DNA from: Pseudomonas donghuensis
GTDB lineage: Bacteria > Pseudomonadota > Gammaproteobacteria > Pseudomonadales > Pseudomonadaceae
Reading direction: 5' to 3'
Length of the DNA: 64,000 nucleotides
Assembly (NCBI RefSeq): GCF_000259195.1
Contig: NZ_JH650770.1
Coordinates: 404-64,403, forward strand
Below the pieces are notes generated by a model. The model was not told the origin of the DNA. It saw only the letters and a list, made by a program, of their open reading frames with translations, and made no database searches. This document shows, piece after piece, positions 9,046 through 19,286 of this stretch. Position numbers and translations under genes: made by a program. Numbering within the stretch: position 1 is the first letter of the stretch; every line of letters begins with the position of its first letter.

Positions 9046-10233
9046 ATGCCCGATGCCACGTCCGCGCAATTGCGCCCTTTGGCCGACTCCTCGCCGTCCG
9101 CGCTAGTGGCCGGTTTCATTGCCATGCTCACCGGTTACACCAGCTCCCTGGTGCTGATGTTCCAGGCCGGTCAAGCAGCCGGTTTGACCACCGGGCAAAT
9201 TTCTTCGTGGATCTGGGCGCTGTCGATCGGCATGGCAGTGTGCAGCATCGGCCTGTCGCTACGTTATCGCACGCCGATCACCGTCGCCTGGTCGACGCCC
9301 GGCGCGGCGCTGCTGATCACCAGCCTGGGTGGGGTCAGCTATGGCGAAGCGATTGGTGCCTACATCACCTGCGCAGTGCTGGTGGTGATCTGTGGGATGA
9401 CCGGTAGCTTCGAGCGCCTGGTCAAGCGCATTCCGGCGTCGCTGGCCTCGGCGTTGCTGGCGGGGATCCTGTTCAAGATCGGTAGCGAGATTTTCATTGC
9501 CGCCCAGCATCGGACCGCATTGGTGCTGGGCATGTTTTTCAGCTACCTGCTGATCAAGCGCGTGTCGCCGCGCTACTCGGTGCTGGCGGCGCTGGTGGTC
9601 GGTACTGTGTTGTCCGCAGCCATGGGCCTGCTCGACTTCAGCGGTTTCAGCCTGGAAGTGGCCACGCCGGTGTGGACCACGCCAAGCTTCTCCCTGGCCG
9701 CCACCATCAGCATCGGCATTCCATTGTTCGTGGTAGCCATGACCTCGCAGAACATGCCCGGTGTCGCCGTGCTGCGTGCTGACGGCTACCAGGTACCGGC
9801 CTCGCCGCTGATCACGGTAACCGGCCTGGCCTCGCTGGTGCTGGCCCCGTTCGGCTCCCACGGCGTCAACCTGGCGGCCATCAGTGCGGCGATCTGCACC
9901 GGGCCGCATGCCCACGAAGACCCGAACAAGCGTTACACCGCAGCGGTCTGGTGCGGGATTTTCTACGGCATCGCCGGGGTTTTCGGCGCCACCCTGGCGG
10001 CGCTGTTCGCGGCCCTGCCCAAGGAGCTGGTGCTGTCGATTGCCGCCCTGGCGCTGTTCGGCTCGATCATGAACGGCCTGACCGTGGCGATGAACGAGGC
10101 CAGGGAGCGCGAAGCTGCACTGATCACCTTCATGGTCACAGCGTCCGGCTTTACCCTGTTCTCGATCGGTTCGGCGTTCTGGGGGATTGTTGCCGGGGTG
10201 CTGACCTTGATGATACTCAACTGGCGTAAATAG
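9046..10233 (+). CDS. benE: BenE-family benzoate/proton symporter
   Basis: A 395-residue membrane protein with about twelve helices. The sequence follows the BenE family throughout (VAWSTPGAALL, TGSFERLVKRIP, FVVAMTSQNMPGVAVL, GSHGVNLAAISAAICTGPHAHED). BenE proteins import aromatic carboxylates such as benzoate through the inner membrane. No benzoate-degradation genes are in the window, so the true substrate is open. ATG 9046 is chosen because AAGGA lies eight bases upstream; an in-frame upstream extension to 8977 has no ribosome binding site. It is convergent with the chemoreceptor gene, 17 bases apart. Confidence 0.88.
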   Translation: MPDATSAQLRPLADSSPSALVAGFIAMLTGYTSSLVLMFQAGQAAGLTTGQISSWIWALSIGMAVCSIGLSLRYRTPITVAWSTPGAALLITSLGGVSYGEAIGAYITCAVLVVICGMTGSFERLVKRIPASLASALLAGILFKIGSEIFIAAQHRTALVLGMFFSYLLIKRVSPRYSVLAALVVGTVLSAAMGLLDFSGFSLEVATPVWTTPSFSLAATISIGIPLFVVAMTSQNMPGVAVLRADGYQVPASPLITVTGLASLVLAPFGSHGVNLAAISAAICTGPHAHEDPNKRYTAAVWCGIFYGIAGVFGATLAALFAALPKELVLSIAALALFGSIMNGLTVAMNEAREREAALITFMVTASGFTLFSIGSAFWGIVAGVLTLMILNWRK

Positions 10234-10235
10234 TC

Positions 10236-10254
10236 GTAGGGACGCCGCTCCTAC
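10236..10254. other. short hairpin between convergent genes (possible REP remnant)
   Basis: GTAGG (10236-10240) and CCTAC (10250-10254) flank GACGCCGCT. Read on the minus strand it is TGTAGGAGCGGC, which resembles a second pseudomonad REP core. The hairpin overlaps the stop codon of the chemoreceptor gene and fills the 17-base gap to benE. There is no T-run. Confidence 0.35.
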
Positions 10255-12191
10255 AGGCGAAAATGCCCGACCATCCCCTTCAAGTCATTGCCCAACTGCG
10301 CCAGCTCGATACTTGAGCTGGCGTTGCCCTGCATGGCCAGCGCCGACTGATCGGCGCTGCTGCGGATCTGGGTGACGCTGCGGTTGATCTCTTCGGCCAC
10401 CGAACTTTGCTGCTGCGCCGCCGCGGCAATCTGCTGGTTCATCTGCTGGATCAACGACACCGCCGCGGCAATGCTGCCCAGGGCGCTTTCCGTGTGCAGG
10501 GCATCGCTGACGGCCAACTTGACCAACTCGGCACTGCCCTGGATCTGCGCCACCGAGGCCTGGGCACCACTGCGCAAGCTGCTGACCAGGCGCTCGATTT
10601 CCTCGGTTGATTGCTGGGTGCGCCGGGCCAGCGCCCGCACCTCGTCGGCGACCACGGCAAAACCACGCCCCTGCTCACCCGCCCGCGCGGCCTCGATGGC
10701 GGCATTGAGCGCCAGCAGGTTGGTCTGTTCGGCGACGCTCTTGATCACTTCAAGTACCTGGCCGATGTTCTGCACTTCGCTGCTGAGAGTCTCGATGCTC
10801 TGGCTGGCTGACTCGGCGGAAGTTGCCAACTGTTCGATACGCTGCATGCTCTGGCGTACCACCTGTTGACCGCTTTCCACCTTGTCATCCGCCGTTTGCG
10901 CCGCCTGGGCAGCCTCTTCGGCGTTGCGTGCGACATCATGCACGGTGGCGGTCATCTGCTGCATGGCAGTGGCCACCTGCTCGGTTTCATCCTTCTGGCT
11001 GTTGACCTCGCGATTGGTCTGTTCAGTGACCGCCGACAGCGACTGGGCGTTGCTGGCCAGTTGTTCGATACCGTTTTGCAGGCCGCTGACGATTGCGCTC
11101 AAGCCCGTGCCCATCTGCTGCATGGCCAGCATCAACTGCCCGACCTCATCCTGGCGGTCGACACCGATATCACCGCGCAGGTCGCCGGCGGCAATCTGCT
11201 GGGCACGGCCCATTACCTGGCGCAGCGGCCCGACCACCGCACGGGTGATCAACCAGGCCGCCAGCACGCCCACCAGCAGTGCCAGCAGCGAGGCCGCAAG
11301 GATCAGTATGGCGTTGTTCTTCAACTCACTTTGCATGGCCCGGTCTTCAGCGAGATAGGCTTGATCGACCTGGCCGGTGACCTGCTCGGCACGTGCCTGC
11401 AATTGCTGCTTGAGCTGCTGCTCGCGGCCGAGCAAGTCGGTGTATTCGGCGAGCTTTTCACTGAAACTGACGATATGCGTGCCGACTTCGCCAAGCACGG
11501 TCTGATAACCGGCATCGGTCACGGCGGCCTTCAACTGCTCGACCAGAGCAGCAGCCTGTTCGGTCTGTTCAATGCGACCCTGGCGCGCGTCTTCGGCGCC
11601 CTTGCGGTTCTGCTCCAGGCGCACCCGCGCCTCATCCATGGCCTGCAGCATCAGGCGCGCGACCTGGGCCACCTGCCCGGCCTGCTCGACGAACTCGGCG
11701 CCCTGCTGGCCCTGGGTGTCCTTGAGGGTGTAAGTACCGTCATCGGCCAGCCCGGACTGCAGCACATCGAGGTTGTTGGCAACGCTGGAGACCGACCAGC
11801 TGGCCATGTCCAGTGCCAGCTCCTTGGCCTGGGTCAGCTCGACGAACTGGTCGAAGGCCTGGCGGTAGTCGCTCAGCGCCTGCTCGACGCCGGCCAGTTG
11901 CACCAGCGCCCGCGCTTGCTCCTGCAGCGCTTCGACACGCTGATGCACAGCCTCTACCGCCTTGGGATCGGAGCGCAGGGCGAATGCCTGCTCCTGCAAA
12001 CGGGTGTCGAGCAGTGCGGTATTGAGCGCCGCCATCTGCTTCAAGCCATCGAAACGTTGCCCGACGCTGTGCAGCGCGGCGACCCCCGCCGCAGCCACCA
12101 CCGCAGTCAACAGCAACACCAGGGCAAACCCCAACCCAAGCTTGCGGGCCATGCCCAGGTTGGCGAAAAAACCACGCTTGGCCGAACTCAT
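10251..12191 (-). CDS. methyl-accepting chemotaxis protein with large helical sensor domain
   Basis: A 646-residue chemoreceptor. Membrane helix 1 is about residues 17-40; a periplasmic domain of about 250 residues (41-292) is almost wholly helical and lacks Cache or PAS patterns; membrane helix 2 is about 293-316; HAMP follows to about 370. The cytoplasmic hairpin tip contains the invariant [20 protein letters not shown]. Size and helicity fit the helical bimodular (HBM) type known from P. putida McpS, but ligand is unknown. ATG 12191 follows GGGGAAG; in-frame sequence upstream lacks membrane character. The neighbour benE raises aromatic acids as candidate ligands, which is only inference. 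Confidence 0.93.
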   Translation of the reverse strand: MSSAKRGFFANLGMARKLGLGFALVLLLTAVVAAAGVAALHSVGQRFDGLKQMAALNTALLDTRLQEQAFALRSDPKAVEAVHQRVEALQEQARALVQLAGVEQALSDYRQAFDQFVELTQAKELALDMASWSVSSVANNLDVLQSGLADDGTYTLKDTQGQQGAEFVEQAGQVAQVARLMLQAMDEARVRLEQNRKGAEDARQGRIEQTEQAAALVEQLKAAVTDAGYQTVLGEVGTHIVSFSEKLAEYTDLLGREQQLKQQLQARAEQVTGQVDQAYLAEDRAMQSELKNNAILILAASLLALLVGVLAAWLITRAVVGPLRQVMGRAQQIAAGDLRGDIGVDRQDEVGQLMLAMQQMGTGLSAIVSGLQNGIEQLASNAQSLSAVTEQTNREVNSQKDETEQVATAMQQMTATVHDVARNAEEAAQAAQTADDKVESGQQVVRQSMQRIEQLATSAESASQSIETLSSEVQNIGQVLEVIKSVAEQTNLLALNAAIEAARAGEQGRGFAVVADEVRALARRTQQSTEEIERLVSSLRSGAQASVAQIQGSAELVKLAVSDALHTESALGSIAAAVSLIQQMNQQIAAAAQQQSSVAEEINRSVTQIRSSADQSALAMQGNASSSIELAQLGNDLKGMVGHFRL

Positions 12192-12306
12192 CGCACTTCC
12201 CCCCGATACCCGCAAATGCATCAAGGGTGAAGAGTGGCAATGGCGCGGCCAGCGGCACAAGATCCCGGCGTCGGAATAATGGCAAAAAGCTACAGTCGCG
12301 TCGTTT

Positions 12307-13704
12307 TCAGGACAGCCGAGGTCGCCCGGCACGTTGGAAGAACGCCTGCGCGCGCTGGTCCTGCGCATAGGCGACATTGATCCGTAACCAGTCGCAAGCA
12401 GCGCCCTGCGGATCGAAAGCACTGCCCGGCGCCAGCAGCACCGAACAGGCCTGCGCTTCACGGTTCAGCTCAGCGAAATCCCGCCCCGGGCAGCGGGCCC
12501 AGACGAACATGCCGCCGTACGGCTCAGTGAACACTTCCCAGCCATTGGCTTCCAATTGCCCCAGGGCCTTGGCCATATGCTGGGCCAGGCGCACGCGCAA
12601 GCGGGCGATGCTTTTTCGGTAACTACCGTTGCCCAGCATCTGCGCCACGACCTGCTCGGTAAAGCGTGAAGTGCCCAGGCCACTGACCATTTTCAATTCA
12701 GCCAGGCGAGCGACCAGATCAGGCCTGGCCACCAGATAGCCAACCCGCAGCGAACTGCTCAATGTCTTGGAGAAGCTGGCCAGGTAAATCACCCGCTGCT
12801 CGGCATCCAGGGTTGCCAGGCGCGTGACCGCACTGTCCTGAAAATCCGCGTAGATGTCATCCTCGATGATCAACACGTCATGTTCACGGGCCAGTTCCAG
12901 CAAGCGATAAGCGACCTTGGGCGACAGGCTGCTGCCGGTGGGGTTCTGGTACAGGCTGTTGATGTACAGGCAACGCGGGCGGTGCCGTTTGAGCAGGTCT
13001 TCCAGCACATGCAGATCAGGGCCCTGAGGGGTACGCGGCACGTGGAGCATGTCCACCTGATGCTGGCGCAGGAGGCTGTACAGGTTGTAGTAACCCGGGC
13101 TTTCTACCAGCACCTTGTCGCCGGGCTTGAGCAGTGTGCGCACCAGCAGGTCGAGGGCGTGGCTGGCGCCCTGGGTGGTGAGGATCTGCTCAGGCGCGGC
13201 CTGGATGCCGATCTGCTCCAGGCCCTTGTGCAACTGCGCGCGCAGGCTGGCCAGGCCCAACGGCGGGCAATAGTCGATCAAGTCTTCAAGCGCGCCACGG
13301 CTGACCTGACGCACCGCCTGGGCAATCGCCTCGGTGGCGCGCCAGTTGGAAGGCACCCAGCCACAGCAGAGCTTGAGCAGCTCAGCCGGATCGTCAGTGA
13401 ACTGCTGCCATCGGCTGTCAAATGCCTCGTCGCGGATCGGCTGATCAACCAGAGGCATCTTGAGCCGCTGTTCGGCAACAAAAAATCCGGCGCCATGACG
13501 CGCCTGCAACCAGCCCGCCGCCACCAGCCGGTCGTAGGCTTCGATCACGCAGGACTGGCTGACGCCCTGCTCCCGGGCCAACTGACGTATCGACGGCAAG
13601 CGGCTACCGGGACGTAGGCGCTGGCCTTCGATCCAGGCCTGCAGTTGCCCAGTCAATTGCTGTACCAGCGGGATGGCGGAGTGACGATCAAGGCTGAGGT
13701 GCAT
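12307..13704 (-). CDS. MocR-type transcriptional regulator (GntR wHTH + aminotransferase fold)
   Basis: A 465-residue fusion. Residues 1-80 are a GntR winged helix ([16 protein letters not shown], 35-50). Residues about 105-465 are a fold-type I aminotransferase-like domain with NPTG (254-257), DDIYADF (282-288) and the PLP lysine Lys313 in [11 protein letters not shown]. MocR proteins sense PLP or amino compounds and usually control a neighbouring gene. The divergent MFS gene at 13817 is the obvious target; the operator should lie in 13705-13816. ATG 13704 is chosen because the domain begins there; a GTG 13 codons upstream is possible. Confidence 0.92.
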   Translation of the reverse strand: MHLSLDRHSAIPLVQQLTGQLQAWIEGQRLRPGSRLPSIRQLAREQGVSQSCVIEAYDRLVAAGWLQARHGAGFFVAEQRLKMPLVDQPIRDEAFDSRWQQFTDDPAELLKLCCGWVPSNWRATEAIAQAVRQVSRGALEDLIDYCPPLGLASLRAQLHKGLEQIGIQAAPEQILTTQGASHALDLLVRTLLKPGDKVLVESPGYYNLYSLLRQHQVDMLHVPRTPQGPDLHVLEDLLKRHRPRCLYINSLYQNPTGSSLSPKVAYRLLELAREHDVLIIEDDIYADFQDSAVTRLATLDAEQRVIYLASFSKTLSSSLRVGYLVARPDLVARLAELKMVSGLGTSRFTEQVVAQMLGNGSYRKSIARLRVRLAQHMAKALGQLEANGWEVFTEPYGGMFVWARCPGRDFAELNREAQACSVLLAPGSAFDPQGAACDWLRINVAYAQDQRAQAFFQRAGRPRLS

Positions 13705-13816
13705 GGCAAAGTGTTCGTGGATTTTGTCCGAACAGTTAATCACAAAACCCTCGCCAGTGTGCCTTGTGACGCCCTGCCGGGCGCCGGATAGTCAGCCCCT
13801 CGACAAGGAGCCGACC

Positions 13817-14986
13817 ATGCCCACCCAGCGCCACCCCGCCCTACTGGCTTTTGCCCTGTGCCTGATCACCTTCGCGGTCAATCTGCAGGCACCGTTGTAC
13901 ACCACCTATGCCGAGCTTTCCGGTTATGGTGCCGGGGCCACGGCCATGGCGTTCTCCGGCTATGTGCTGGGGGTGATACCGGTGCTGCTGTTGCTCGGCG
14001 GCCTGGCCGACCGGGTCGGGCGCCGTCCGTTGATCCTCGTCGCCCTGGCCTTGTCGATGCTTGCCACCCTGCTGATGCTGCTGGCCCCTGGCTTGGAAAC
14101 CCTGGGCCTGGCACGCCTGCTGCTCGGTATCGGCACCGCACTGGCGTCGGCCACCGGCACCGCCTACATGAGCGAACTGATGCACGCTGGCGACAACCGC
14201 CATGCTGCCACCTGGGTCACCGCCAGCACCTCGCTGGGCTTTGGCCTCGGCGCGGCACTGACCAGCCTGTTCCTGCTCAGCGGCCCAAGCCTGACACCTG
14301 GCAGCTTCTACCTGCACCTGGCGCTGGCCTGCCTGGCGATGCTGGCGGTATGGCAGTTGCCCGACCGGCGCCTGGACAATCCCGCCGCCCTGTTGCGCTT
14401 GCCCTACTACCCTGCCGGCAGCTTGCCCTACGGCCTAGCAATCCTGCTGGCCTGGGCCTGTGTCGGCCTGGTGATCGCCTTGCTGCCGTCGATCCTCAAA
14501 CAGCATGGCCTGGCCAACTGGTCAGGGTTCTCGACCTTTTGCGTGATCAGTTGCGGGCTGCTGTTCCAGCCGCTGGCCAAGCGCCTGGCGCCAGTGCGGG
14601 CCACGGCCATTGGCCTGGTGATACTGCCTTGCAGCTATGCACTGCTAGCCTGGGGGGCGGACGGCGGCGCGCTGGCCGCCGTGCTGCTGGGCACCATCGC
14701 CGCCAGCAGCGCTTGTTATGGCTTTGTTTACCTTGGCGGCCTGTCAGCAGTGAACAGCCTGGCAGGCGAGGAAAAAACCCGTGCCAGCGCAGGTTTCTTC
14801 CTTCTGGCCTACATGGGCTTCAGCCTGCCGGTAATCCTCACCGGGTTGCTGGTCGACCGCCTCGGGCCGGGCACCGCCCTGCTGGTGTTCGGCCTGGTGC
14901 TGCTGGCCGGTTGCCTGCTGGTCGGCCTGGCCCTGGCACGCAGCCACAAGGCGCTCGCCGAGCCAATGCTGACGGCAGTCAAATAG
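13817..14986 (+). CDS. MFS transporter (12 TM), divergent from MocR regulator
   Basis: A 389-residue major facilitator with the loop 2-3 motif GGLADRVGRRPLIL (around residues 63-76), a hallmark of the drug/sugar-efflux-type MFS. Twelve hydrophobic helices are visible. Substrate is unknown; regulation by the adjacent MocR protein suggests an amine or amino-acid-like compound. AAGGAG (13804-13809) lies seven bases before the ATG. Its last eight bases overlap the stop end of the convergent SDR gene. Confidence 0.88.
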   Translation: MPTQRHPALLAFALCLITFAVNLQAPLYTTYAELSGYGAGATAMAFSGYVLGVIPVLLLLGGLADRVGRRPLILVALALSMLATLLMLLAPGLETLGLARLLLGIGTALASATGTAYMSELMHAGDNRHAATWVTASTSLGFGLGAALTSLFLLSGPSLTPGSFYLHLALACLAMLAVWQLPDRRLDNPAALLRLPYYPAGSLPYGLAILLAWACVGLVIALLPSILKQHGLANWSGFSTFCVISCGLLFQPLAKRLAPVRATAIGLVILPCSYALLAWGADGGALAAVLLGTIAASSACYGFVYLGGLSAVNSLAGEEKTRASAGFFLLAYMGFSLPVILTGLLVDRLGPGTALLVFGLVLLAGCLLVGLALARSHKALAEPMLTAVK

Positions 14987-15740
14987 CCGTGGCACCACCA
15001 TCGACCGCCAGGGCCTGGCCGGTGGTGAACGCGGCGCCGTCGCTGCACAGGTAAAGCACCGCACTGGCGATTTCCTCGACCTTGCCGATGCGCCCAACCG
15101 GGTGCATGGCGGCGGCGAACTCGGCCTTGCGCGGGTCAGCCTCATAGGCGCGGCGGAACATGTCGGTGTCGATCACCGCCGGGCACACGGCGTTGACGCG
15201 GATTTTTTTCTTGGCGTATTCGATGGCCGCCGACTTGCTCAAGCCGATCACCGCATGCTTGGAGGCGCTGTAGATGCTCATCTTCGGCGCCGCCCCCAGC
15301 CCCGCCACCGACGCCGTATTGACGATAGCGCCACCCCCTTGGGCCAGCATCAACGGCAACTGGTACTTCATGCACAGCCACACGCCCTTGACGTTGACAC
15401 CCATGATCGCATCGAACTCCGCTTCGCTGCCTTCGGCCAGGCGACCCTGCTCGATCTCGATGCCGGCGTTGTTGAAGGCGTAGTCCAGGCGCCCATACGC
15501 CTCCACGGTGCGCGCCATCAGTTGCCGCACATCCGCCTCGCGAGTGACGTTGCAACTGACGAACAAAGCCTCGCCGCCGCTACTGCGGATCAACTCGACC
15601 GTGCCGTCGCCGCCAGCCTGATCCAGGTCGGCCACCACTACCTTCAACCCTTCGGCGGCAAACGCCAGTGCCGTCGCCCGGCCAATCCCCGCAGCACCAC
15701 CGGTGACCAGGGCAACCTGGCCGGAAAAACTCATGCTCAT
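14979..15740 (-). CDS. SDR-family oxidoreductase
   Basis: A 253-residue classical short-chain dehydrogenase. The cofactor motif TGGAAGIG is at residues 13-20, DLD follows the second strand (suggesting NAD preference), NNAGIE is the adenine-site motif, and the catalytic YSASK pair is present after the serine in NTASVAG. Substrate is unknown. ATG 15740 (MSMSFSGQ) lies behind a GGGAG; ATG 15734 is an alternative. It converges on, and overlaps by eight bases, the MFS gene. Confidence 0.9.
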   Translation of the reverse strand: MSMSFSGQVALVTGGAAGIGRATALAFAAEGLKVVVADLDQAGGDGTVELIRSSGGEALFVSCNVTREADVRQLMARTVEAYGRLDYAFNNAGIEIEQGRLAEGSEAEFDAIMGVNVKGVWLCMKYQLPLMLAQGGGAIVNTASVAGLGAAPKMSIYSASKHAVIGLSKSAAIEYAKKKIRVNAVCPAVIDTDMFRRAYEADPRKAEFAAAMHPVGRIGKVEEIASAVLYLCSDGAAFTTGQALAVDGGATAI

Positions 15741-15970
15741 CGCTAGCTCCCGCAACAAAGTAAGGTCAGTGCTGAGGAGTCTAGGCAGCGATCAGCAGCG
15801 TTGGGCAGCATCATCAGGACGCCGGTTGAAGCACTATCGGCGTGGGTGATTGTCTTTGCCCTGCTCAATCAGCTCAGTGGATTGCAGTGTATTCGCCAGG
15901 CGGGTAAACCTTGCCGGTTGGCCGATCTGGGTCTATCAACAAACATTGCCCTTCAAACGAGAGCCTTGCC

Positions 15971-16975
15971 ATGACTGCCCAGAGCAACCGCCGCTTCCTC
16001 CTCGCCAAACGCCCGATCGGCGCCGTCACCCGCGACGACTTCACTTACGAACAAGTGCCAGTGGCTCAACCGGCTGAAGGCCAGGTGCTGGTGAAGAACC
16101 TCTACCTGTCCCTGGACCCGGCCATGCGCGGCTGGATGAACGAAGGCAAGTCATACATCCCACCGGTAGCCCTGGGCCAGGTGATGCGCGCGCTGGGCGT
16201 CGGCGAAGTGATTGCATCCAAACACCCGGGCTTCGCCGTCGGTGATCACGTCAACGGCGCGCTGGGCATCCAGGACTATTTTGTCGGCGAGCCCCAGGGC
16301 TTCTACAAGATCGACCCGAAACTGGCGCCGCTGCCGCGTTATCTGTCGGCCCTGGGCATGACCGGCATGACCGCCTACTTCGCCCTGCTCGAAGTCGGTG
16401 CGCCCAAAGCAGGAGAAACCGTGGTGATCTCCGGCGCTGCCGGCGCCGTCGGCAGCATTGCCGGGCAGATTGCCAAGCTCAAGGGTTGTCGCGTGGTGGG
16501 GATCGCCGGCGGCGCCGAGAAATGCCAGTACCTCAAGAGTGAACTGGGCTTTGACGGGGTCATTGACTACAAGGCCGAAGATGTCCTCGAAGGCCTCAAG
16601 CGCGAATGCCCGAAAGGCGTCGATGTCTATTTCGACAACGTTGGTGGCGACATTCTCGATGCCGTGCTCAGCCGCCTGAACTTCAAGGCACGCGTGGTCA
16701 TTTGCGGCGCCATCAGCCAGTACAACAACAAACAAGCGGTCAAAGGCCCGACCAACTACCTGTCACTGCTGGTCAACCGTGCGCGCATGGAAGGCTTCGT
16801 GGTGATGGACCATGCCGCCAACTATGGCAAGGCAGCGCAGGAAATTGCCGGCTGGCTGGCAACCGGCAAGGTGAAGAGCAAGGAAGACGTGGTCGAAGGG
16901 CTGGAAACCTTCCCCGAAACACTGTTGAAGCTGTTTAGCGGGGAAAACTTCGGCAAGCTGGTGCTTAAGCCCTGA
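15971..16975 (+). CDS. zinc-free MDR-family NADP-dependent oxidoreductase
   Basis: A 334-residue medium-chain reductase of the leukotriene B4 dehydrogenase/CurA-like group. Visible features are [13 protein letters not shown] in the N-terminal domain, [15 protein letters not shown] before the nucleotide fold and the cofactor motif [16 protein letters not shown]. Zinc-binding cysteines are absent. Members reduce alpha,beta-unsaturated carbonyls with NADPH. ATG 15971 is the family start, though its ribosome binding site is weak. The 3' end overlaps that of pyrF by 11 bases in convergent orientation. Confidence 0.92.
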   Translation: MTAQSNRRFLLAKRPIGAVTRDDFTYEQVPVAQPAEGQVLVKNLYLSLDPAMRGWMNEGKSYIPPVALGQVMRALGVGEVIASKHPGFAVGDHVNGALGIQDYFVGEPQGFYKIDPKLAPLPRYLSALGMTGMTAYFALLEVGAPKAGETVVISGAAGAVGSIAGQIAKLKGCRVVGIAGGAEKCQYLKSELGFDGVIDYKAEDVLEGLKRECPKGVDVYFDNVGGDILDAVLSRLNFKARVVICGAISQYNNKQAVKGPTNYLSLLVNRARMEGFVVMDHAANYGKAAQEIAGWLATGKVKSKEDVVEGLETFPETLLKLFSGENFGKLVLKP

Positions 16976-17666
16976 TTTCAGCGACCACGGCCGCCAGTGC
17001 CTGGGCAGGATCGGCGGCCTGGCTGATCGGGCGACCGATCACCAGGTAATCGGAGCCGGCATCCAGGGCCTGGCGCGGGGTCAGGATGCGACGCTGGTCG
17101 TCCTGGGCGCTGCCGGCCGGGCGAATACCCGGGGTCACCAGTTGCAGAGACGGGTGCGCAGCCTTCAGTGCCGGAGCTTCCAGGGCCGAGCACACCAGCC
17201 CGTCCATACCAGCCTTCTCGGCCAGGGCCGCCAGACGCAGCACCTGTTCTTGCGGCTCGATGTCCAGGCCGATGCCGGCCAGATCCTCACGCTCCATGCT
17301 GGTCAGCACGGTCACGCCGATCAGCAGCGGCTGCGGGCCGCTGCGCTGGGCCAGCACCTCACGGCAGGCCGCCATCATGCGCAGGCCACCGGAGCAGTGC
17401 ACGTTGACCATCCACACGCCCATCTCCGCCGCGGCCTTGACGGCCATGGCGGTGGTGTTGGGGATATCATGGAATTTCAGGTCGAGGAACACTTCGAAGC
17501 CCTTCTCGACCAGGGATTCGACGATGCCCGACGCGCTGCTGGTGAACAGCTCCTTGCCGACCTTGACCCGGCACAGGGCAGGATCGAGCTGATCGGCCAG
17601 CTTCAGGGCGGCGTCACGGGTAGGGAAATCCAGGGCGACGATGATGGGCGTCTGGCAGGCGGACAT
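16965..17666 (-). CDS. pyrF: orotidine 5'-phosphate decarboxylase
   Basis: A 233-residue TIM-barrel enzyme giving UMP, the last step of de novo pyrimidine synthesis. The catalytic Asp-Lys-Asp array is in [12 protein letters not shown], the substrate-binding segments are ALDFPTRD near the N-terminus and TPGIRP near the C-terminus, and GRPIS closes the phosphate site. ATG 17666 is chosen over an upstream in-frame codon because the family begins at this point. The 3' end overlaps the MDR gene. Confidence 0.97.
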   Translation of the reverse strand: MSACQTPIIVALDFPTRDAALKLADQLDPALCRVKVGKELFTSSASGIVESLVEKGFEVFLDLKFHDIPNTTAMAVKAAAEMGVWMVNVHCSGGLRMMAACREVLAQRSGPQPLLIGVTVLTSMEREDLAGIGLDIEPQEQVLRLAALAEKAGMDGLVCSALEAPALKAAHPSLQLVTPGIRPAGSAQDDQRRILTPRQALDAGSDYLVIGRPISQAADPAQALAAVVAEIRA

Positions 17667-17845
17667 GGGCTGGTCTCTTGGCAAGTCTTGAACGGCGCGC
17701 ATTGTAAACGAAGCGGCGGCCTGTGGGGGGCCGATGATCGCGAAATGACCGCGTCCCGCCCCAGCCCCTATAATTGAACCAATGAATGATGTGTTTGCTC
17801 CAATTTAATGAGGCAGCGTCATTCGCTGTTTAAAAGGAGAACTAC

Positions 17846-18013
17846 ATGCCCTGGTATGCCTGGTTGATTCTGGTCCTCGCAATCGGCTCCATCGTCGGTG
17901 GCCTGATGCTGCTGCGCGATACCGCGAAAAAGCTGCCCTTGACCGAGGAACAGCTTAAGCGCGTGCATGAGCGAAATGCTGAAATGGATGCCAAGGATGC
18001 GCAGGACCGCTGA
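17846..18013 (+). CDS. DUF2897-family small membrane protein (55 aa)
   Basis: A 55-residue protein beginning MPWYAWLILVLAIGSIVGG, a single membrane helix, followed by a polar helix (LTEEQLKRVHERNAEMDAKD). AAAAGGAG sits just upstream of the ATG at good spacing. The pattern fits DUF2897, short pseudomonad proteins of unknown role, which I recall sitting next to pyrF. A TATAAT at 17769-17774 lies about 70 bases upstream and could be its -10 box, though no good -35 accompanies it. Confidence 0.8.
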   Translation: MPWYAWLILVLAIGSIVGGLMLLRDTAKKLPLTEEQLKRVHERNAEMDAKDAQDR

Positions 18014-18043
18014 GCCGTTTACGCGACTCGGCAACACACGGCG

Positions 18044-18838
18044 CTACTTGTAGCGCGCCGCCGACGAACTGCGCGACAGATTTGGCCCCAGCGCATCCCG
18101 GGCCTTGATGTAAGCCTGCCAATCCGCCACGTCCGGCAGTGACGGAATGGTCACCCGTTCTTTCTGGTCCAGGCCGCTGAGCGCCGCATCAACCATCTCC
18201 CCTACTTCCATCACCATCTGCGGGTCGATCTGGGTTACATCAAGGCCTGAGCGCTCGAAGATTTCCGTACGAGTCACCCCGGGTAGCACAGCCTGGACCT
18301 GTACCCCTTTATCTTTGAGCTCCCCTTGCAGCGTCTGGGTCAGGCTCAGGACATAGGCCTTGCTCGCGCTGTAGACCGCGTTGAACATCTCTGGCGCCAG
18401 GGCTACCACCGAAGCGAGGTTGATGATTATGCCGCGGCCGGCACTGGAAAACTGTGCTGCCGCCGCAGAGGCCAGGCGGGTCAAGGCGACGATATTGAGC
18501 GCGACCAATGCATCGATCTGTTCTGCCGTGGCATCCGCCAGGGTGCCGTGCAGGGCAATCCCGGCGTTATTTACCAGCACGCCAATATTCCCGTCGCTGC
18601 GCAGGCGTTGCTCGACCCGCGCCAGATCGTTCGATTGGGCGAGGTCTGCGGCCAACACCTCGACGTTGATACCGTGGCGCGCCTGAAGATCGCTCGCCAG
18701 GGCTTCAAGACGCTGGCGATCCCGTGCAACAAGCAACAGATCGTACCCGCGTGCGGCCAAGCGCTCGGCATAGACAGCACCGATTCCGGAAGAAGCGCCT
18801 GTAACAAGCGCGGTAGGGGTCGCCGAAAAATCTGACAT
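18044..18838 (-). CDS. SDR-family oxidoreductase (DltE/YqjQ-like)
   Basis: A 264-residue short-chain dehydrogenase. TGASSGIG (residues 14-21), the NADP-type basic pair in LVARDRQRLEAL, NNAGIA, the serine in NLASVV and YSASKAY are all present. It is of the general ketoreductase/YqjQ type; substrate unknown. ATG 18838 follows GGAG at good spacing. The leader has a palindrome (18875-18894) that may be an operator. Confidence 0.9.
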   Translation of the reverse strand: MSDFSATPTALVTGASSGIGAVYAERLAARGYDLLLVARDRQRLEALASDLQARHGINVEVLAADLAQSNDLARVEQRLRSDGNIGVLVNNAGIALHGTLADATAEQIDALVALNIVALTRLASAAAAQFSSAGRGIIINLASVVALAPEMFNAVYSASKAYVLSLTQTLQGELKDKGVQVQAVLPGVTRTEIFERSGLDVTQIDPQMVMEVGEMVDAALSGLDQKERVTIPSLPDVADWQAYIKARDALGPNLSRSSSAARYK

Positions 18839-18874
18839 TGCGGTGGTCTCCGAAGATGTGCCGTGTCAAAACAA

Positions 18875-18894
18875 AATATTACCACCATAATATT
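18875..18894. promoter_or_regulatory. AT-rich palindrome upstream of the SDR gene
   Basis: AATATTA (18875-18881) and TAATATT (18888-18894) are perfect reverse complements around CCACCA, about 37 bases before the SDR start. An A/T-rich dyad in this position in a GC-rich genome suggests a repressor site overlapping the promoter. No regulator gene is adjacent, so the binder is unknown. Confidence 0.4.
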
Positions 18895-18930
18895 AAGTCA
18901 ACTGAAGCCGACTGAAGGCATGTGCTCACG

Positions 18931-18956
18931 AAGAAAAGCCGGTCAATGACCGGCCC
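18931..18956 (-). terminator. intrinsic terminator of comEA
   Basis: GCCGGTCA (18938-18945) and TGACCGGC (18947-18954) form an 8-bp stem; on the minus strand the stem is followed by CTTTTCTT. It starts 15 bases after the comEA stop, the expected position. Confidence 0.8.
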
Positions 18957-18968
18957 CTTCCCTTGAAG

Positions 18969-19286
18969 TCAGTTGACCACAAGCTTGTCGCGATTGCGGT
19001 CCAGCAGTGCCTTGCCGATGCCTTTGATCTCCAGCAATTCATCCACAGAAGTGAACGCCCCATGTTCATCACGATAGGCCACGATGGCATCAGCCTTGGT
19101 TTTACCAATACCGGTCAGGGTGGATTGCAGGGTCGCAGCATCGGCCTGGTTCAGGTCCAGTTTAGCCGCCGGTTGCACGACCGTGATCGGTGCCGGATTA
19201 GCTTCGGGCTGCACAGCAGCCGATGTCGTAAGGGATACGGCAGCGAACAGAGGCAGAAGGAGGTAGGACAGGACGGTGTTGCGCAT
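18969..19286 (-). CDS. comEA: ComEA-family helix-hairpin-helix DNA-binding protein
   Basis: A 105-residue exported protein: a signal peptide of about 24 residues, a short Pro/Ala linker, and a tandem helix-hairpin-helix domain (LNQADAATLQ, GIGKTKADAIVAYR, IKGIGKALL). Such proteins bind incoming DNA in the periplasm; short ComEA forms in pseudomonads have not all been tied to competence. A terminator follows. It marks the left edge of the O-antigen region; from memory the same edge is seen in P. putida strains. Confidence 0.92.
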   Translation of the reverse strand: MRNTVLSYLLLPLFAAVSLTTSAAVQPEANPAPITVVQPAAKLDLNQADAATLQSTLTGIGKTKADAIVAYRDEHGAFTSVDELLEIKGIGKALLDRNRDKLVVN

